Of a DNA stretch of 64,000 nucleotides, positions 40,893 through 50,321 are shown piece after piece. Position numbers and translations under genes: made by a program. The stretch is from Mesorhizobium hawassense. GTDB lineage: Bacteria > Pseudomonadota > Alphaproteobacteria > Rhizobiales > Rhizobiaceae. The stretch is from positions 124,001 to 188,000 of the forward strand of contig NZ_QMBP01000010.1 in assembly GCF_003289945.1 (NCBI RefSeq), written 5' to 3'. Numbering within the stretch: the first letter of the stretch is position 1; the number at the start of each line of letters is the position of its first letter. The notes under the pieces were generated by a model. The model ran no database searches. It saw only the letters and a list, made by a program, of their open reading frames with translations, and was not told where the DNA came from.

Positions 40893-43079
40893 GGCGGCCT
40901 TTTCCTTGGCCTTGCGCGGCAGGTGCGCGACGATGTTCTCGATGATGCGCATGCCGGCATTGTGGCCGAGCGTCATGATCGATTCCGGATGGAACTGCAC
41001 CGCGGCGATCGGCTCCTTGCGATGCTCGAAGGCCATGATGATGCCGTCCTCGGTCTCGGCGGTGACGACGAAACCGTCGGGCAGGCGCACCGGATCGGCG
41101 AAGATCGAGTGGTAGCGGCCGACGGTCACTTCCTTGGGCAGCCCCGAGAAGATGATGCCGGGCTTGGAGACGCGGATACGCGACGGCTTGCCGTGCATCG
41201 GGATATGCAATTGCCTGAGTTCCCCGCCATAGGCCTCGGCCAGCGCCTGCAGGCCGAGGCAGACGCCGAAGATCGGCAGGTCGCGGGCGCGCGCCTTCTT
41301 GATGGTGGCGGCGCAATCGAAATCCTTTGGCGTGCCCGGGCCGGGCGACAGCACGACGAGGTCGGGCTTCAGCCGCTCGAAGACCTCTTCCGGCACCGGC
41401 GAGCGCACCGTGGAGACGTTGGCGCCGGTCTGGCGGAAGTAGTTGGCCAGCGTGTGGACGAAGGAGTCCTCATGATCGACGAGCAGGATGTTGACGCCGT
41501 CGCCGACGCGCGCGGTGGTGCGCTCGGTTCCGGTGGCGTTGCCGGTCTTGGCGTCGCGGATGGCGGAGAGCATGGCGGATGCCTTCAATTCGGTTTCGGC
41601 TTCTTCTTCCTCGGGGATGCTGTCGAAGAGCAGCGTGGCGCCGGCGCGCACCTCGGCGATGCCGTCCTTGATGCGGATAGTGCGCAGCGTCAGTCCGGTG
41701 TTCATGTCGCCGTTGAAATTGACCATGCCGATCGCGCCGCCATACCAGGCGCGCGGGCTCTTTTCGTTCTGCTCAATGAAGCGCATGGCCCACAGTTTCG
41801 GCGCGCCGGTGACGGTGACCGCCCAGGCGTGCGAAAGAAACGCGTCGAAGGCGTCCATGCCTTCGCGCAGCCGCCCCTCGATATGGTCGACGGTGTGGAT
41901 CAGGCGCGAATACATCTCGATCTGGCGGCGGCCGATGACGCGCACCGAGCCGGGCTCGCAGACGCGCGACTTGTCGTTGCGGTCGACGTCGGAGCACATT
42001 GTGAGCTCGGATTCGTCCTTCTTCGAGTTGAGCAGCTTCAGAATCTGCTCTGAGTCGGAAATGGCGTCGTCGCCGCGCTTGATGGTGCCCGAGATCGGGC
42101 AGGTCTCGACCCGGCGGCCGTTGACGCGCACGAACATCTCCGGCGAGGCGCCGATCAGATATTCGTTTTCGCCGAGATTGATGAAGAAGGAATAGGGCGA
42201 CGGGTTGATCGACTTCAGCTTGCGCGAAATGTCGGAGGGCTGGGTCTCGCAGCGCTCGTAGAACATTTGTCCGGGCACGACCTCGAACAGGTCGCCGCGC
42301 TTGAAGCTCTCCATGGCGCGCCGCACCAGGTTGGCGTATTCGCCCGGCTCGTGGTCGCCGCGCGGCGGGATGCGGTCGGCGGTCCTGAACGGCTCGGCAT
42401 GGGCGTCGCGGGCCAGGCCCTCGGTGGAAAAACCGTCGCCGGAATAGTCGTAGCGGTCGGTCCAGGCCTTGGTCGAATAGTGGTCGACGACTAGGATCTC
42501 GTCGGGCAGGAACAGCACCAGGTCGCGCTGGCTTTCTTTGCGCACGAGCTTGTGGTCGACCGGGTCGAACTGGAAGGCGAGATCGTAGCCGAAGGCGCCG
42601 TAGAGGCCGAGATTGGCGTCTTCCGCGGTCTTGAACAAAGCGGTGATGGCGCGCAGCACGGTGAAGACCGAGGGAACGCGGCTGCGCTCCTCCTCGGTGA
42701 AGACGCGGCCGGGCTTGGCGACATCGAGGCCGATGAGCGTCTTCGAGGCCTCGGCGATCGTCACTTCGCTGAGCTCGCCAAGCGTCTTGCCGATCACCGG
42801 CAGCAGCACTTCGCCGCGCTTGTTCAGCGCTTCGACGCGCATCGCCCGGCCGCGCGCCGAAATCACCAGCGGTGGATCGATGATGGCGGTATCCCAGCGC
42901 GTGTAGCGGCCCGGATATTCGTAATTGGAGGAGAAGACCGCGCCGCGGCGTGAATTCAGGCCGTCGACATAGGCGTCGATCGCGCCTTCATAGGGCCTGT
43001 CGTGCCGTTCGCGGGTGATCGTCACGCCGCCGGCGGTGACGAAGCGCTCGGCCCCGTTGTCCAGAACTTTAGTCGTCAT
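40890..43079 (-). CDS. trpE(G): Fused anthranilate synthase TrpE(G)
   Basis: 729 residues from the ATG at 43079, after GGAG; two earlier ATGs at 43091 and 43106 overlap the ribosome site or precede it. The TrpE domain (about 1-510) has PYSFFINLGENEYLIGASPE, TCPISGTIKRGDD and DRNDKSRVCEPGSVRVI. The glutamine-amidotransferase domain (about 530-729) has LSPGPGTPKDF, the Cys in FGVCLGLQALAEAYGG and the His-x-Glu in QFHPES. The fusion is typical of rhizobia. It makes anthranilate from chorismate and is preceded by a trpL attenuator. Confidence 0.97.
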   Translation of the reverse strand: MTTKVLDNGAERFVTAGGVTITRERHDRPYEGAIDAYVDGLNSRRGAVFSSNYEYPGRYTRWDTAIIDPPLVISARGRAMRVEALNKRGEVLLPVIGKTLGELSEVTIAEASKTLIGLDVAKPGRVFTEEERSRVPSVFTVLRAITALFKTAEDANLGLYGAFGYDLAFQFDPVDHKLVRKESQRDLVLFLPDEILVVDHYSTKAWTDRYDYSGDGFSTEGLARDAHAEPFRTADRIPPRGDHEPGEYANLVRRAMESFKRGDLFEVVPGQMFYERCETQPSDISRKLKSINPSPYSFFINLGENEYLIGASPEMFVRVNGRRVETCPISGTIKRGDDAISDSEQILKLLNSKKDESELTMCSDVDRNDKSRVCEPGSVRVIGRRQIEMYSRLIHTVDHIEGRLREGMDAFDAFLSHAWAVTVTGAPKLWAMRFIEQNEKSPRAWYGGAIGMVNFNGDMNTGLTLRTIRIKDGIAEVRAGATLLFDSIPEEEEAETELKASAMLSAIRDAKTGNATGTERTTARVGDGVNILLVDHEDSFVHTLANYFRQTGANVSTVRSPVPEEVFERLKPDLVVLSPGPGTPKDFDCAATIKKARARDLPIFGVCLGLQALAEAYGGELRQLHIPMHGKPSRIRVSKPGIIFSGLPKEVTVGRYHSIFADPVRLPDGFVVTAETEDGIIMAFEHRKEPIAAVQFHPESIMTLGHNAGMRIIENIVAHLPRKAKEKAA

Positions 43080-43124
43080 TGCCGTCTCCATCAGCGTTTT
43101 GGGCAACGGACCCGGGAATGGCTT

Positions 43125-43163
43125 TAAAAAACAAATGGCCGCCCGGACATTCCGCTGCGGCCA
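43125..43163 (-). terminator. trp attenuator terminator
   Basis: On the minus strand GTGGCCGC pairs with GCGGCCAT (43135-43163), followed by a T-rich run TTTGTTTTTT at 43125-43134. It lies between trpL and trpE(G). Stalling on the Trp codons would favour an antiterminator instead. Confidence 0.82.
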
Positions 43164-43201
43164 CCCTTTCCTTCACGCGCACACGCACGAACCGGCCGCT
43201 G

Positions 43202-43246
43202 TCAGCGAGCCCACCACCAAATGGTCTTGTTCGAACGCATGTTCAT
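43202..43246 (-). CDS. trpL: trp leader peptide TrpL
   Basis: A 14-residue peptide MNMRSNKTIWWWAR with three consecutive Trp codons and a TGA. Leaders of this kind are known from Sinorhizobium, where the terminated transcript is also a trans-acting sRNA. Its distance to the attenuator hairpin and to trpE(G) fits ribosome-mediated attenuation. Confidence 0.93.
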   Translation of the reverse strand: MNMRSNKTIWWWAR

Positions 43247-43317
43247 GGCGACTCCCATAGCGGCGAATGGAGGCCGGCGCAACTGGATTTCACGCCGATG
43301 GTGAAGGCCGCACGGCG

Positions 43318-44373
43318 TCAATCCTCGAGCGTGCCTGACCTTGCATCGTCGCTGCGCTTGTCGCCGGCGAGCTTCAGAAGATCCTCGCCGGCGCGGATGA
43401 TGCGGCGCGAGCGGCGGGTCAGGATGAAGCCCGACTGCGGGGCGAACACCTCAGTGCGGCCGTCGATCTCGCCCGGCGCATGCACGATCGTCGCCAGCCT
43501 GTCGCCCTTCTTGACGGGGTCGCCGGGCTTGACGTCGTAGAGGATCGCGCCGGCTCTGGGCGCGGGCATCATGTCGATGTTTTCCAGCGGCACGACGGCG
43601 CCGGCGAAGGTGCCCAGCTTTGCAACGGACGGGTTCTGGATGACGCCGCGCGTCACCAGCAGCCGGTAGAGGCCCTCGGCATCGGAAGCGGCCAGAGCAG
43701 CGTCGACGTCGAGCATGCCGCGATACTCAACCGTGGTGACGACGCGCCGGTCGAAGCGCGCTACGTTCGCCGGGACGTTCTGGTAGGGCATGATCGAGGC
43801 GCCCTCGAAGGTGCCGTCCGCGTCCTCGCTCCACAGCACCACCGCATCGACGCCCATGGCGGCCGCGCAGTCGGCCATATGCGGCCACAGGCTGGTGTGG
43901 ATGTAGAGATAGGCGAGGCCCTCGTCGTCGCAATGCAGGTCGAGCACGATGTCGGTGCCGAGCGAAAGCTGGACGAGCCGCGTTTTCAGCCGCTGGTCGG
44001 CGCCGCCCAGGGTCGTGTCCGGCAGCAGCCTGACGTCGGGCGCCGCAAGCAGCGGAAAGGACCGGTTGAAGTTGGTGCGCGTGCCGAGGCTGAATCGGCC
44101 CTGATGCTCGCCGAAATGATATTGCGCGCGGCCGATCGGATTGGCCCAGGGCACGATGGTGATCGGGCCCCTGATGCGGCCCTCGGCCTCCGCCTTGCTC
44201 AGCATCGGCATCAACGCATCGATGGCGACGACGCCCGGTAGTTCGCCTGCATGCAGGGCGGCCTGCAGATAGGCGGACGGCGCTTTCTTATCCTTGCCCT
44301 GGAAGCGGAAGACCGGGAATTCGTAGATGGTTCCTTCGGCGTCGCCGGCGAGGCGTTCGATCGTCTTCTGCAT
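43318..44373 (-). CDS. Succinylglutamate desuccinylase/aspartoacylase-family zinc deacylase
   Basis: 351 residues from the ATG at 44373, after GGAGG. The zinc motif is HAGELPG (His and Glu), with the third ligand in DLHCDDEGL. FNRSFPLLAAPDVRL and the C-terminal barrel (PRAGAILYDVKPGDPVKKGD) match the AstE/ACY2 superfamily. Such enzymes remove an acyl group from an N-acylated amino acid. It may share a transcript with a second gene upstream, but the gap is long. Confidence 0.88.
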   Translation of the reverse strand: MQKTIERLAGDAEGTIYEFPVFRFQGKDKKAPSAYLQAALHAGELPGVVAIDALMPMLSKAEAEGRIRGPITIVPWANPIGRAQYHFGEHQGRFSLGTRTNFNRSFPLLAAPDVRLLPDTTLGGADQRLKTRLVQLSLGTDIVLDLHCDDEGLAYLYIHTSLWPHMADCAAAMGVDAVVLWSEDADGTFEGASIMPYQNVPANVARFDRRVVTTVEYRGMLDVDAALAASDAEGLYRLLVTRGVIQNPSVAKLGTFAGAVVPLENIDMMPAPRAGAILYDVKPGDPVKKGDRLATIVHAPGEIDGRTEVFAPQSGFILTRRSRRIIRAGEDLLKLAGDKRSDDARSGTLED

Positions 44374-44463
44374 GGGGCCTCCGAATGAAGAGGTCACCCA
44401 AATGCCTGTTTGGGGCCGGGATGTCGAGTGGTCCAGCGGGGCCGCGCCGTGGCGCAGCAAGGC

Positions 44464-44532
44464 TACAGCGAAGGCGCCGAGCATGGTTACGGCGAAGACG
44501 CCGAACCTGCTACGGCGAAGACTCCGAACCTA
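44464..44532. repeat. Short tandem repeat of about 23 nt, three copies
   Basis: Copies begin TACAGCGAAGGCGCCGA, TACGGCGAAGACGCCGA and TACGGCGAAGACTCCGA. The third runs into the stop of the MFS gene at 44530. Units differ by single bases. Confidence 0.8.
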
Positions 44533-45702
44533 TTCAGCCGGCTGTGCCTGCAGGATCGCGCGGCGGTCGAGCGCCTGCGACAGCACCGCTACCGCGACGG
44601 CCAGAAGCGCCAGCGCCGCGCCGACCAGCGGCAGATTGGCATAGGACACGCCCCAGGAGATGGCGAGGCCGCCGATCCAGGCACCGCCGGCATTGCCGAC
44701 ATTGAAGGCGCCCTGGTTGAGCGTGGCGGCGAGATTCGGGCCTTCGGCGGCCGCCTCGACGACGCGGATCTGCAGCGGCGGCACGACGATGAAGATCAGC
44801 ATGCCCCACATGAAGACGATGGCGACCGCGACCGCGGCAATCGCGCCGAGCTTGGCGAAGACGACGAACAGCACGGCCATGGCGAATAGCGTGCCGATCA
44901 CCGTCGGCATCAGCTTCCAGTCGGCCAGCCTGCCGCCGATGATGTTGCCGATGGTCATGCCGGCGCCGAAGAGCAGCAACACCCAGGTGACGGTCGCCGT
45001 CGAGAGGCCGGAGACGTCGGTGAGATACGGTTTGATGTAGGTGAAGACTGCGAACAGGCTGGCGGACGCGAGCGAGGCGATCAGCATCGCCAGCCAGACC
45101 TGCAGCTTTCCAAGCACGCGCAACTCGCCGCGCAGGCCGCCGCCGCTCGGTTCAGCGACATCCGACGGCACCAGCCATGCGATGGCCGCGACCGAGATCA
45201 GGCCGATGCCAACCACGGCCAGGAAGGTGGCGCGCCAGCCGAAGGCCTCGCCGAGCGCGGTGCCGGCGGGAACGCCGAGGATGTTTGAGAGCGTCAGGCC
45301 GGCGAACATCAGCGCCATGGCGCTGGCGCGCTTGTTGCGCGGCACCAGGCTGGCGGCAACGACCGAGCCGATGCCAAAGAAAGCCCCGTGCCCAAGAGCG
45401 GTGAAGACACGCGCGGCCATCAGCGTCCAATAATCAGGCGCGATGGCGCAGAACAGATTGCCGACGACGAATGAAGCCGTCAGCCCGACCAGTACCGGCT
45501 TGCGCGGCAATTGCGCGGTGGCCATGGCGACGATCGGCGCGCCGAACACGACGCCGAGCGCATAGCCGGTGACCAAAAGCCCTGCCGACGGGATCGAGAC
45601 GCCAAGGTCGCCCGCCACTTCCGGCAGCAGGCCCATCATGACGAATTCGGTGGTGCCGATGCAGAAGGATGCAATGGCAAGCGCTAGGATCGGCAGCGGC
45701 AT
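44530..45702 (-). CDS. MFS transporter, DHA1-type drug or sugar efflux
   Basis: 390 residues from the ATG at 45702 (MPLPILALAIASFCIGTTEF), twelve predicted helices. Motif A-like AMATAQLPRKPVLVGL and ARVFTALGHGAFFGIGSVVA resemble AraJ/YdhP- and Bcr-type exporters. The substrate is not predictable. An earlier in-frame ATG at 45777 lacks support. Confidence 0.9.
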   Translation of the reverse strand: MPLPILALAIASFCIGTTEFVMMGLLPEVAGDLGVSIPSAGLLVTGYALGVVFGAPIVAMATAQLPRKPVLVGLTASFVVGNLFCAIAPDYWTLMAARVFTALGHGAFFGIGSVVAASLVPRNKRASAMALMFAGLTLSNILGVPAGTALGEAFGWRATFLAVVGIGLISVAAIAWLVPSDVAEPSGGGLRGELRVLGKLQVWLAMLIASLASASLFAVFTYIKPYLTDVSGLSTATVTWVLLLFGAGMTIGNIIGGRLADWKLMPTVIGTLFAMAVLFVVFAKLGAIAAVAVAIVFMWGMLIFIVVPPLQIRVVEAAAEGPNLAATLNQGAFNVGNAGGAWIGGLAISWGVSYANLPLVGAALALLAVAVAVLSQALDRRAILQAQPAE

Positions 45703-45821
45703 GGGATGTCCGGACTGAATCGGTTCAAATCGAGAGTGGCTGCACCCGCGCCAAGCGCACAAGCGCCATTGTTGCAATGCAGCAATGCAGAAAGACGGGG
45801 GCGGCTTCGCGAACGAAACAA

Positions 45822-47213
45822 CTAGGCGAGCGGCTTCAGCTCCTGGGCGATGGTCGGCAGCAGCTCCGAGACGTTGGGGTGGATGTGCATGGCGCGCGCC
45901 AGCGTCGAGATCGGCGCCTTCGTGTACATGAGGTCGAGCACGCAGTGGATCGCCTCGTCGCCGCCCGGTCCCAGCACTGCGCAGCCGAGGATTTCTCCGG
46001 TGTCGGCATCGGCCAGGATCTTCATGAAGCCTTGCGTCTCGCCCTTCTCGACGGCGCGGCCGACACGCGTCATCGGCCGCTGGCCGACGAGAGCGCGGCG
46101 GCCGGATTTCTTGACCGCCGCCTCCGTCATGCCACAGCGGCCGAGCGGCGGATCGATGTAGAGCGCATAGGCCTCGATGCGGTCGCTGACCTTGCGCGGA
46201 TCGTTGTCGAGCAGGTTGGCGGCGACGATCTCGTAGTCGTTGTAGGAGGTGTGGGTGAAAGCGCCCTTGCCGTTGCAGTCGCCCATCGCCCAGATGCCGG
46301 GCACGCTGGTGCGCAACTGGTCGTCGACGACGATGAAGCCGCGCTGGTCGACCGCGACGCCGGCCTTGTCGAGGCCGAGATCGTCGGTATTCGGAACACG
46401 GCCGAGCGCCAGCAGCACATGCGAGCCCACCGCCGGCGGCTTATCCGCGGAGAAGGTCACGGCGATCTCGTTGCCTTTCCTGGCGAAGCCGATGTCATCG
46501 GCGCCGACATGGACGGCGATGCCTTCGTTTTCGAGGATCGACAGGATCGCCGCGGATGTGTCCTCGTCCTCGCGCCCGGTCAGCCGCGGCGCTTTTTCAA
46601 TGACAGTTACTTCCGAACCGAAGCGGCGGAACATCTGCGCGAATTCGAGCGAGATGTAGCTGCCCCCGACGACGATCAGATGGCTGGGCAGCACATCGAG
46701 GTCCATCATCGAGGAATTGGTGAGGTAGGGCACGTCGTTGACGCCGGGCAAGTCCGGCACCGAGGCGCGGCCGCCGGTGTTCAGGAAGATCTTTGGAGCC
46801 GTCAGCAGCTCGTCGCCGACACGCACGGTGTTGGCGGTGACGAAGCGCGCATGGCCGCGATAGAGCGTGCATTTCTCCATGCTCGCGATCCAGGTCTCGA
46901 GCCCGGTGCGGGATGCGCCCGACACCTTGTCCTTGCGCGCCTTGATCGCCGCGTAGTCGACGCCGACCGCACCGGAAACGGTCACGCCGTAGTCGGCGGC
47001 GCGGCGGGCGAGATGGGCGGCATAGGCGCTCGCCACCATCGTCTTGGTCGGGATGCAGCCGGTGTTGACGCAAGTGCCGCCGACCAGCTTACGCTCGATC
47101 AGCGCCACGCTCATGCCGGCGGCATTCAGTCGGCCGGCGAGCGGCGTGCCGGCCTGTCCGGCGCCGATGACGATGGCATCGAAGCTCTTTGCGTCCAAGG
47201 GTGGGGCTGTCAT
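45822..47213 (-). CDS. FAD-dependent pyridine nucleotide-disulfide oxidoreductase
   Basis: 463 residues from the ATG at 47213. The N-terminal FAD motif is IVIGAGQAGTPLAGRL, the redox-active disulfide is GGTCVNTGCIPTKTM, the NAD(P) motif is LIVVGGSYISLEFAQMFRRF and the C-terminal interface has MHIHPNVSELLPTIAQEL. It is closest to mercuric-reductase/lipoamide-dehydrogenase-like enzymes of unknown substrate. No merT/P genes are nearby, so mercury reduction is not supported. The ATG overlaps the stop of the preceding gene (ATGA). Confidence 0.92.
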   Translation of the reverse strand: MTAPPLDAKSFDAIVIGAGQAGTPLAGRLNAAGMSVALIERKLVGGTCVNTGCIPTKTMVASAYAAHLARRAADYGVTVSGAVGVDYAAIKARKDKVSGASRTGLETWIASMEKCTLYRGHARFVTANTVRVGDELLTAPKIFLNTGGRASVPDLPGVNDVPYLTNSSMMDLDVLPSHLIVVGGSYISLEFAQMFRRFGSEVTVIEKAPRLTGREDEDTSAAILSILENEGIAVHVGADDIGFARKGNEIAVTFSADKPPAVGSHVLLALGRVPNTDDLGLDKAGVAVDQRGFIVVDDQLRTSVPGIWAMGDCNGKGAFTHTSYNDYEIVAANLLDNDPRKVSDRIEAYALYIDPPLGRCGMTEAAVKKSGRRALVGQRPMTRVGRAVEKGETQGFMKILADADTGEILGCAVLGPGGDEAIHCVLDLMYTKAPISTLARAMHIHPNVSELLPTIAQELKPLA

Positions 47214-47671
47214 GCGACGGCCGCCACGATCAGCAGGCCGCCGATGATCGCAACAGCGTCCTCGATGAAGGCGGCGGGCGGATCCTTGCCGAAGGCCGCG
47301 GCCAGCCGGCCGCGGGCTTCGGCGCCGCCCAGCGTGCCGATCACCGCGCCGATGACGCCGGCAACGAGGCCGCCGATGGTGGCGCCGCCGGTCGCGCCGA
47401 TCACCGCGCCGGTGAAGGCGCCCAAAACGATACGGGCGCCGAATTGCTGCGGCACTTTGCGGCTGGGTGTCGACGGCAACTGGTCGGTGACCAATTCGAC
47501 GATGGCGAGGATAGTGAATATGCCGACGGCAACCCAGTGGCCCATGAAGCTCGCCCAGGTGCCTGTGACCGGCAGCCAGCCGACATAACAACCCCAGGCG
47601 ACGGCGGCGGGCGCGGTCATGGCGCGCAGGCCGGCAATGACGCCTATCAGCAATGCGAGGATGTAAAGCAT
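47210..47671 (-). CDS. DUF4126 membrane protein
   Basis: 153 residues from the ATG at 47671, after GAGGGGG. Hydrophobic with several helices (LYILALLIGVIAGLRAMTAP, GIFTILAIVELVTDQLP) and a Gly-rich stretch GATGGATIGGLVAGVIGAV. DUF4126 function is unknown. Coupled by 4-bp overlap to the disulfide oxidoreductase gene, which suggests joint expression. Confidence 0.85.
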   Translation of the reverse strand: MLYILALLIGVIAGLRAMTAPAAVAWGCYVGWLPVTGTWASFMGHWVAVGIFTILAIVELVTDQLPSTPSRKVPQQFGARIVLGAFTGAVIGATGGATIGGLVAGVIGAVIGTLGGAEARGRLAAAFGKDPPAAFIEDAVAIIGGLLIVAAVA

Positions 47672-47770
47672 GCTCGACCCCCTCAAAATCGGAACCTCGC
47701 AGGGTTCCAGCAAGGCAGGCTAGCATAGGCCAGGCGTTTGGCCACGGGCTTTTGGAGTCAAAGGCAAGAA

Positions 47771-47818
47771 GTATGATGTCATCCGAAAACCGCTTCACAC
47801 TTTTCGGCATCATGCTCA
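47771..47818. repeat. Palindromic intergenic repeat, family B, copy 2
   Basis: ATGATGTCATCCGAAAACCG pairs with the right arm CGGCATCATGCTCA. Same family as 40778-40830, inverted. Confidence 0.8.
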
Positions 47819-47863
47819 GGGATGGATTATGCTTTGGCAGCGGACGGATCTGGAGGCGCGGCC

Positions 47864-48421
47864 ATGACGACAAGCGAACGAAAAAAGATGGCGGCGGGCG
47901 AATGGTACACCTGCATCGACGACGAGCTAGAGGCGTTGCGCGTCGCCGCGCGCGACGCGGTGTTCGAGCATAACAGCCTGCCGCCCCGGCAGCGCGGCAA
48001 TATCGGTCCGGCCCTGTGGGCGCTGCTCGGCGGCGCGGGTGAGGGGGCGCGCATCGAGGCGCCGTTCCACTGCGCCTATGGCTTCAACCTTTTCCTCGGC
48101 GACGGCGCCTTCCTCAACGCCGGCTGCACCGTGCTCGACACCGCGCCGGTACGCATCGGCAAGGGGACGCTGCTCGGACCCAATGTTCAGATCTACTGCG
48201 CTGAGCATCACCGGGAGGCCGCCGGCCGGCAGGCAGGGCTGGAGATCGCCAAGCCGGTCTCAATCGGCGACTATGCCTGGATCGGCGGCAGCGCGGTGAT
48301 CCTCGCCGGGGTCAGCATCGGCGACGGCGCCATCGTCGGCGCCGGCAGCGTGGTGACGCGCGACGTGGCGGCGAACGCGACGGTGGTCGGCAACCCGGCG
48401 CGGGTGGTCACGCCGCGCTGA
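47864..48421 (+). CDS. Maltose/galactoside O-acetyltransferase-like (left-handed beta helix)
   Basis: 185 residues from the ATG at 47864, after GGAGG. KKMAAGEWYTCIDDELEALR is the Maa N-terminal block, then hexapeptide repeats (FLGDGAFLNAGCTVLDTA, IGDYAWIGGSAVILAG, IGDGAIVGAGSVVTRDV). The catalytic His is in EHHREAAGR. The enzyme acetylates a sugar. It overlaps the converging regulator gene by 14 bp. Confidence 0.93.
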   Translation: MTTSERKKMAAGEWYTCIDDELEALRVAARDAVFEHNSLPPRQRGNIGPALWALLGGAGEGARIEAPFHCAYGFNLFLGDGAFLNAGCTVLDTAPVRIGKGTLLGPNVQIYCAEHHREAAGRQAGLEIAKPVSIGDYAWIGGSAVILAGVSIGDGAIVGAGSVVTRDVAANATVVGNPARVVTPR

Positions 48422-49394
48422 GCGCGCCACCGGTTTTGGAAAACTCGCGCCGGTACTGCACCGGCGAGATCCGAAGCCGCGCGGCAAAATGCTGGCGCAG
48501 CGAGGTGGCGCTGCCGAATCCGGCTTCGAAGGCCACCATATCCATCGACTTGTCCGTCTGCTCCAGCAGCCTTTGCGCCAGCGCGACACGCTGGTCGGCA
48601 AGCCAGTCGCCGAAACTGGTGCCGATCGACTTCAGGAAGCGGCGCGTGAAGGTGCGGCGGGTAAGTCCGGCCATATCGGCGACGCTGTCGAGACTGTGCG
48701 GTTCGTCGAGTGTCGCGCGTACCTGGTCGAGCGTGCGCGTGAACCGGTCCGCATTTGGCGTCGGCGCAACCGGACGCTCGATGAACTGCGCCTGACCGCC
48801 CTGCCGGTGCGGTGAGAGCACGACGTGGCGGGCAAGCCGAAGCGCTGCCTCGGCGCCATAGCGGGCACGCACGATGTGCAGGCAGCAGTCAAGCCCGGCG
48901 GCGACGCCGGCGGAGGTGATGATGTCGCCGTCGTCGACATAGAGAACGTCCGCGTCGATCGCGAGGTCCGGATGCAGCGCCTGCAACTGGTCCGTATAGG
49001 CCCAGTGGGTCGTCGCCCTTCGTCCGGCGAGCAGGCCGGCGCCGGCGATGGCGAAGGTGCCGAGACACAAGCCCACGATCAGCGCGCCGCGCCGATGGGC
49101 GCGTCGCAGCGCATCCTTGAACGGCGCCGCCAGGGGTGCATCGAGATCCTTCCAGCTCGGAATGATGACGATGTCGGCCTCGTCGAGCGCGGCAAGCCCA
49201 TGCGGCACGACGATGCTCAGACCGGCATCGGTGTGAATGGGTCCTTCCTCCATCGCGCAGACGCGGAAATCGAAGCGCGGCAGGCCAAGTTTCGTGCGGT
49301 CCGCGCCGAACACCAGGCAAGGTACGGAGAGGTGGAAGGGGCTGATGCCGTCGAAAGCGACGGCGGCGATGATTGGGTTCTTCATGACTGACAT
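48408..49394 (-). CDS. GlxA/FtrA-type AraC-family regulator with DJ-1/PfpI domain
   Basis: 328 residues from an ATG at 49394 (start uncertain; 49385 is another). The N-terminal amidase-like domain has LIVGLCLGTFAIAGAGLLAG, with a Cys at the nucleophile elbow, and DDGDIITSAGVAAGLDCCLH. The C-terminal AraC double helix has VADMAGLTRRTFTRRFLKSI and MVAFEAGFGSATSLRQHFAA. Such proteins activate amine or amino-acid catabolism. It is divergent from the hydrolase gene and probably controls it. Confidence 0.9.
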   Translation of the reverse strand: MSVMKNPIIAAVAFDGISPFHLSVPCLVFGADRTKLGLPRFDFRVCAMEEGPIHTDAGLSIVVPHGLAALDEADIVIIPSWKDLDAPLAAPFKDALRRAHRRGALIVGLCLGTFAIAGAGLLAGRRATTHWAYTDQLQALHPDLAIDADVLYVDDGDIITSAGVAAGLDCCLHIVRARYGAEAALRLARHVVLSPHRQGGQAQFIERPVAPTPNADRFTRTLDQVRATLDEPHSLDSVADMAGLTRRTFTRRFLKSIGTSFGDWLADQRVALAQRLLEQTDKSMDMVAFEAGFGSATSLRQHFAARLRISPVQYRREFSKTGGALSAA

Positions 49395-49514
49395 CGTTTT
49401 GGGTTTGGACGGCGAATGTCCCAATTCTTTCGAATGATGTCAATCGGGCCACTTTCTCCACCCGAAGCGTCCGCCTAGCTTCGCCACGTCAAAACAGCCG
49501 AAAGGAAAACCGCC

Positions 49515-50156
49515 ATGTCAGCACCAGCCAACCAGCCACACCGCGCGCTTGTCGTCGTCGATGTCCAGAACGACTACAATGGCGGCAATCTCGCCATCCA
49601 GCATCCGCCCTTCGCCGACAGCGTCGCCAACGTGGCGCGCGCCATGGATGCCGCGGCGGCGACCGGCATCAAGATCGTCGTCGTCAAGCAGATGGCGCCC
49701 GAGACCTCGCCGATCTTCGCCAAGGGCAGCCATGGCGGCGAGCTGCATCCCGAGATCGCCAGGCGCGCACGCGACCACTATGTCGAAAAGATGCTGCCCT
49801 CGGCCTTCACCGGCACCGATCTGGAGGCTTGGCTGCGCGCCAATGCCATCGATACGATCGCGGTCGTCGGCTACATGACCCACAATTGCGATCTGTCGAC
49901 CATCATCCACGCGGTCCATATGGGCTTTGCCGTCGAGTTCCTTTCCGACGCCAGCGGCTCGGTGCCCTATTCGAACAACGCCGGCTATGCCTCGGCCGAG
50001 GATGTCCATCGGGTGGTGAGCATCGTTTTGCAGTCGCGCTTCGCCGCGGTGCTGAAAACCGCCGACTGGATCGATTGCCTGAAGACCGGCAAGTTGCCTG
50101 AGCGCGATACGATCTATGCATCGAACCAGCGGGCCTTGAAGCGAAACGCTGCCTGA
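49515..50156 (+). CDS. Isochorismatase-family cysteine hydrolase
   Basis: 213 residues. The catalytic triad is Asp16 (VVVDVQNDY), Lys92 (VEKMLPSAF) and Cys125 (YMTHNCDLSTI). Such enzymes hydrolyse nicotinamide, N-carbamoyl-sarcosine, isochorismate or related amides. The divergent GlxA-type regulator suggests an inducible catabolic step. The AAAGGAAA ribosome site precedes the ATG. Confidence 0.92.
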   Translation: MSAPANQPHRALVVVDVQNDYNGGNLAIQHPPFADSVANVARAMDAAAATGIKIVVVKQMAPETSPIFAKGSHGGELHPEIARRARDHYVEKMLPSAFTGTDLEAWLRANAIDTIAVVGYMTHNCDLSTIIHAVHMGFAVEFLSDASGSVPYSNNAGYASAEDVHRVVSIVLQSRFAAVLKTADWIDCLKTGKLPERDTIYASNQRALKRNAA

Positions 50157-50321
50157 ACCGCGCGGCTCCGGGCCAGAGCGGGGCGCCGTAGCGATGCGGC
50201 GCCCTCTGCTTTGAGCTTAACCATAATCCAAGAAGACGTGATCCATTTCACAGAAATCGGTCCTATTCTTTCGAAGAGTCACGCTGCTCTGAAGTCTTAG
50301 CGCGGTTGGCTGGGGGCTGAA

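Noticed and set aside
45822..47213. Mercuric reductase
   Set aside because: The disulfide motif is general for the family; no C-terminal vicinal Cys pair, no heavy-metal domain and no mer genes are seen.
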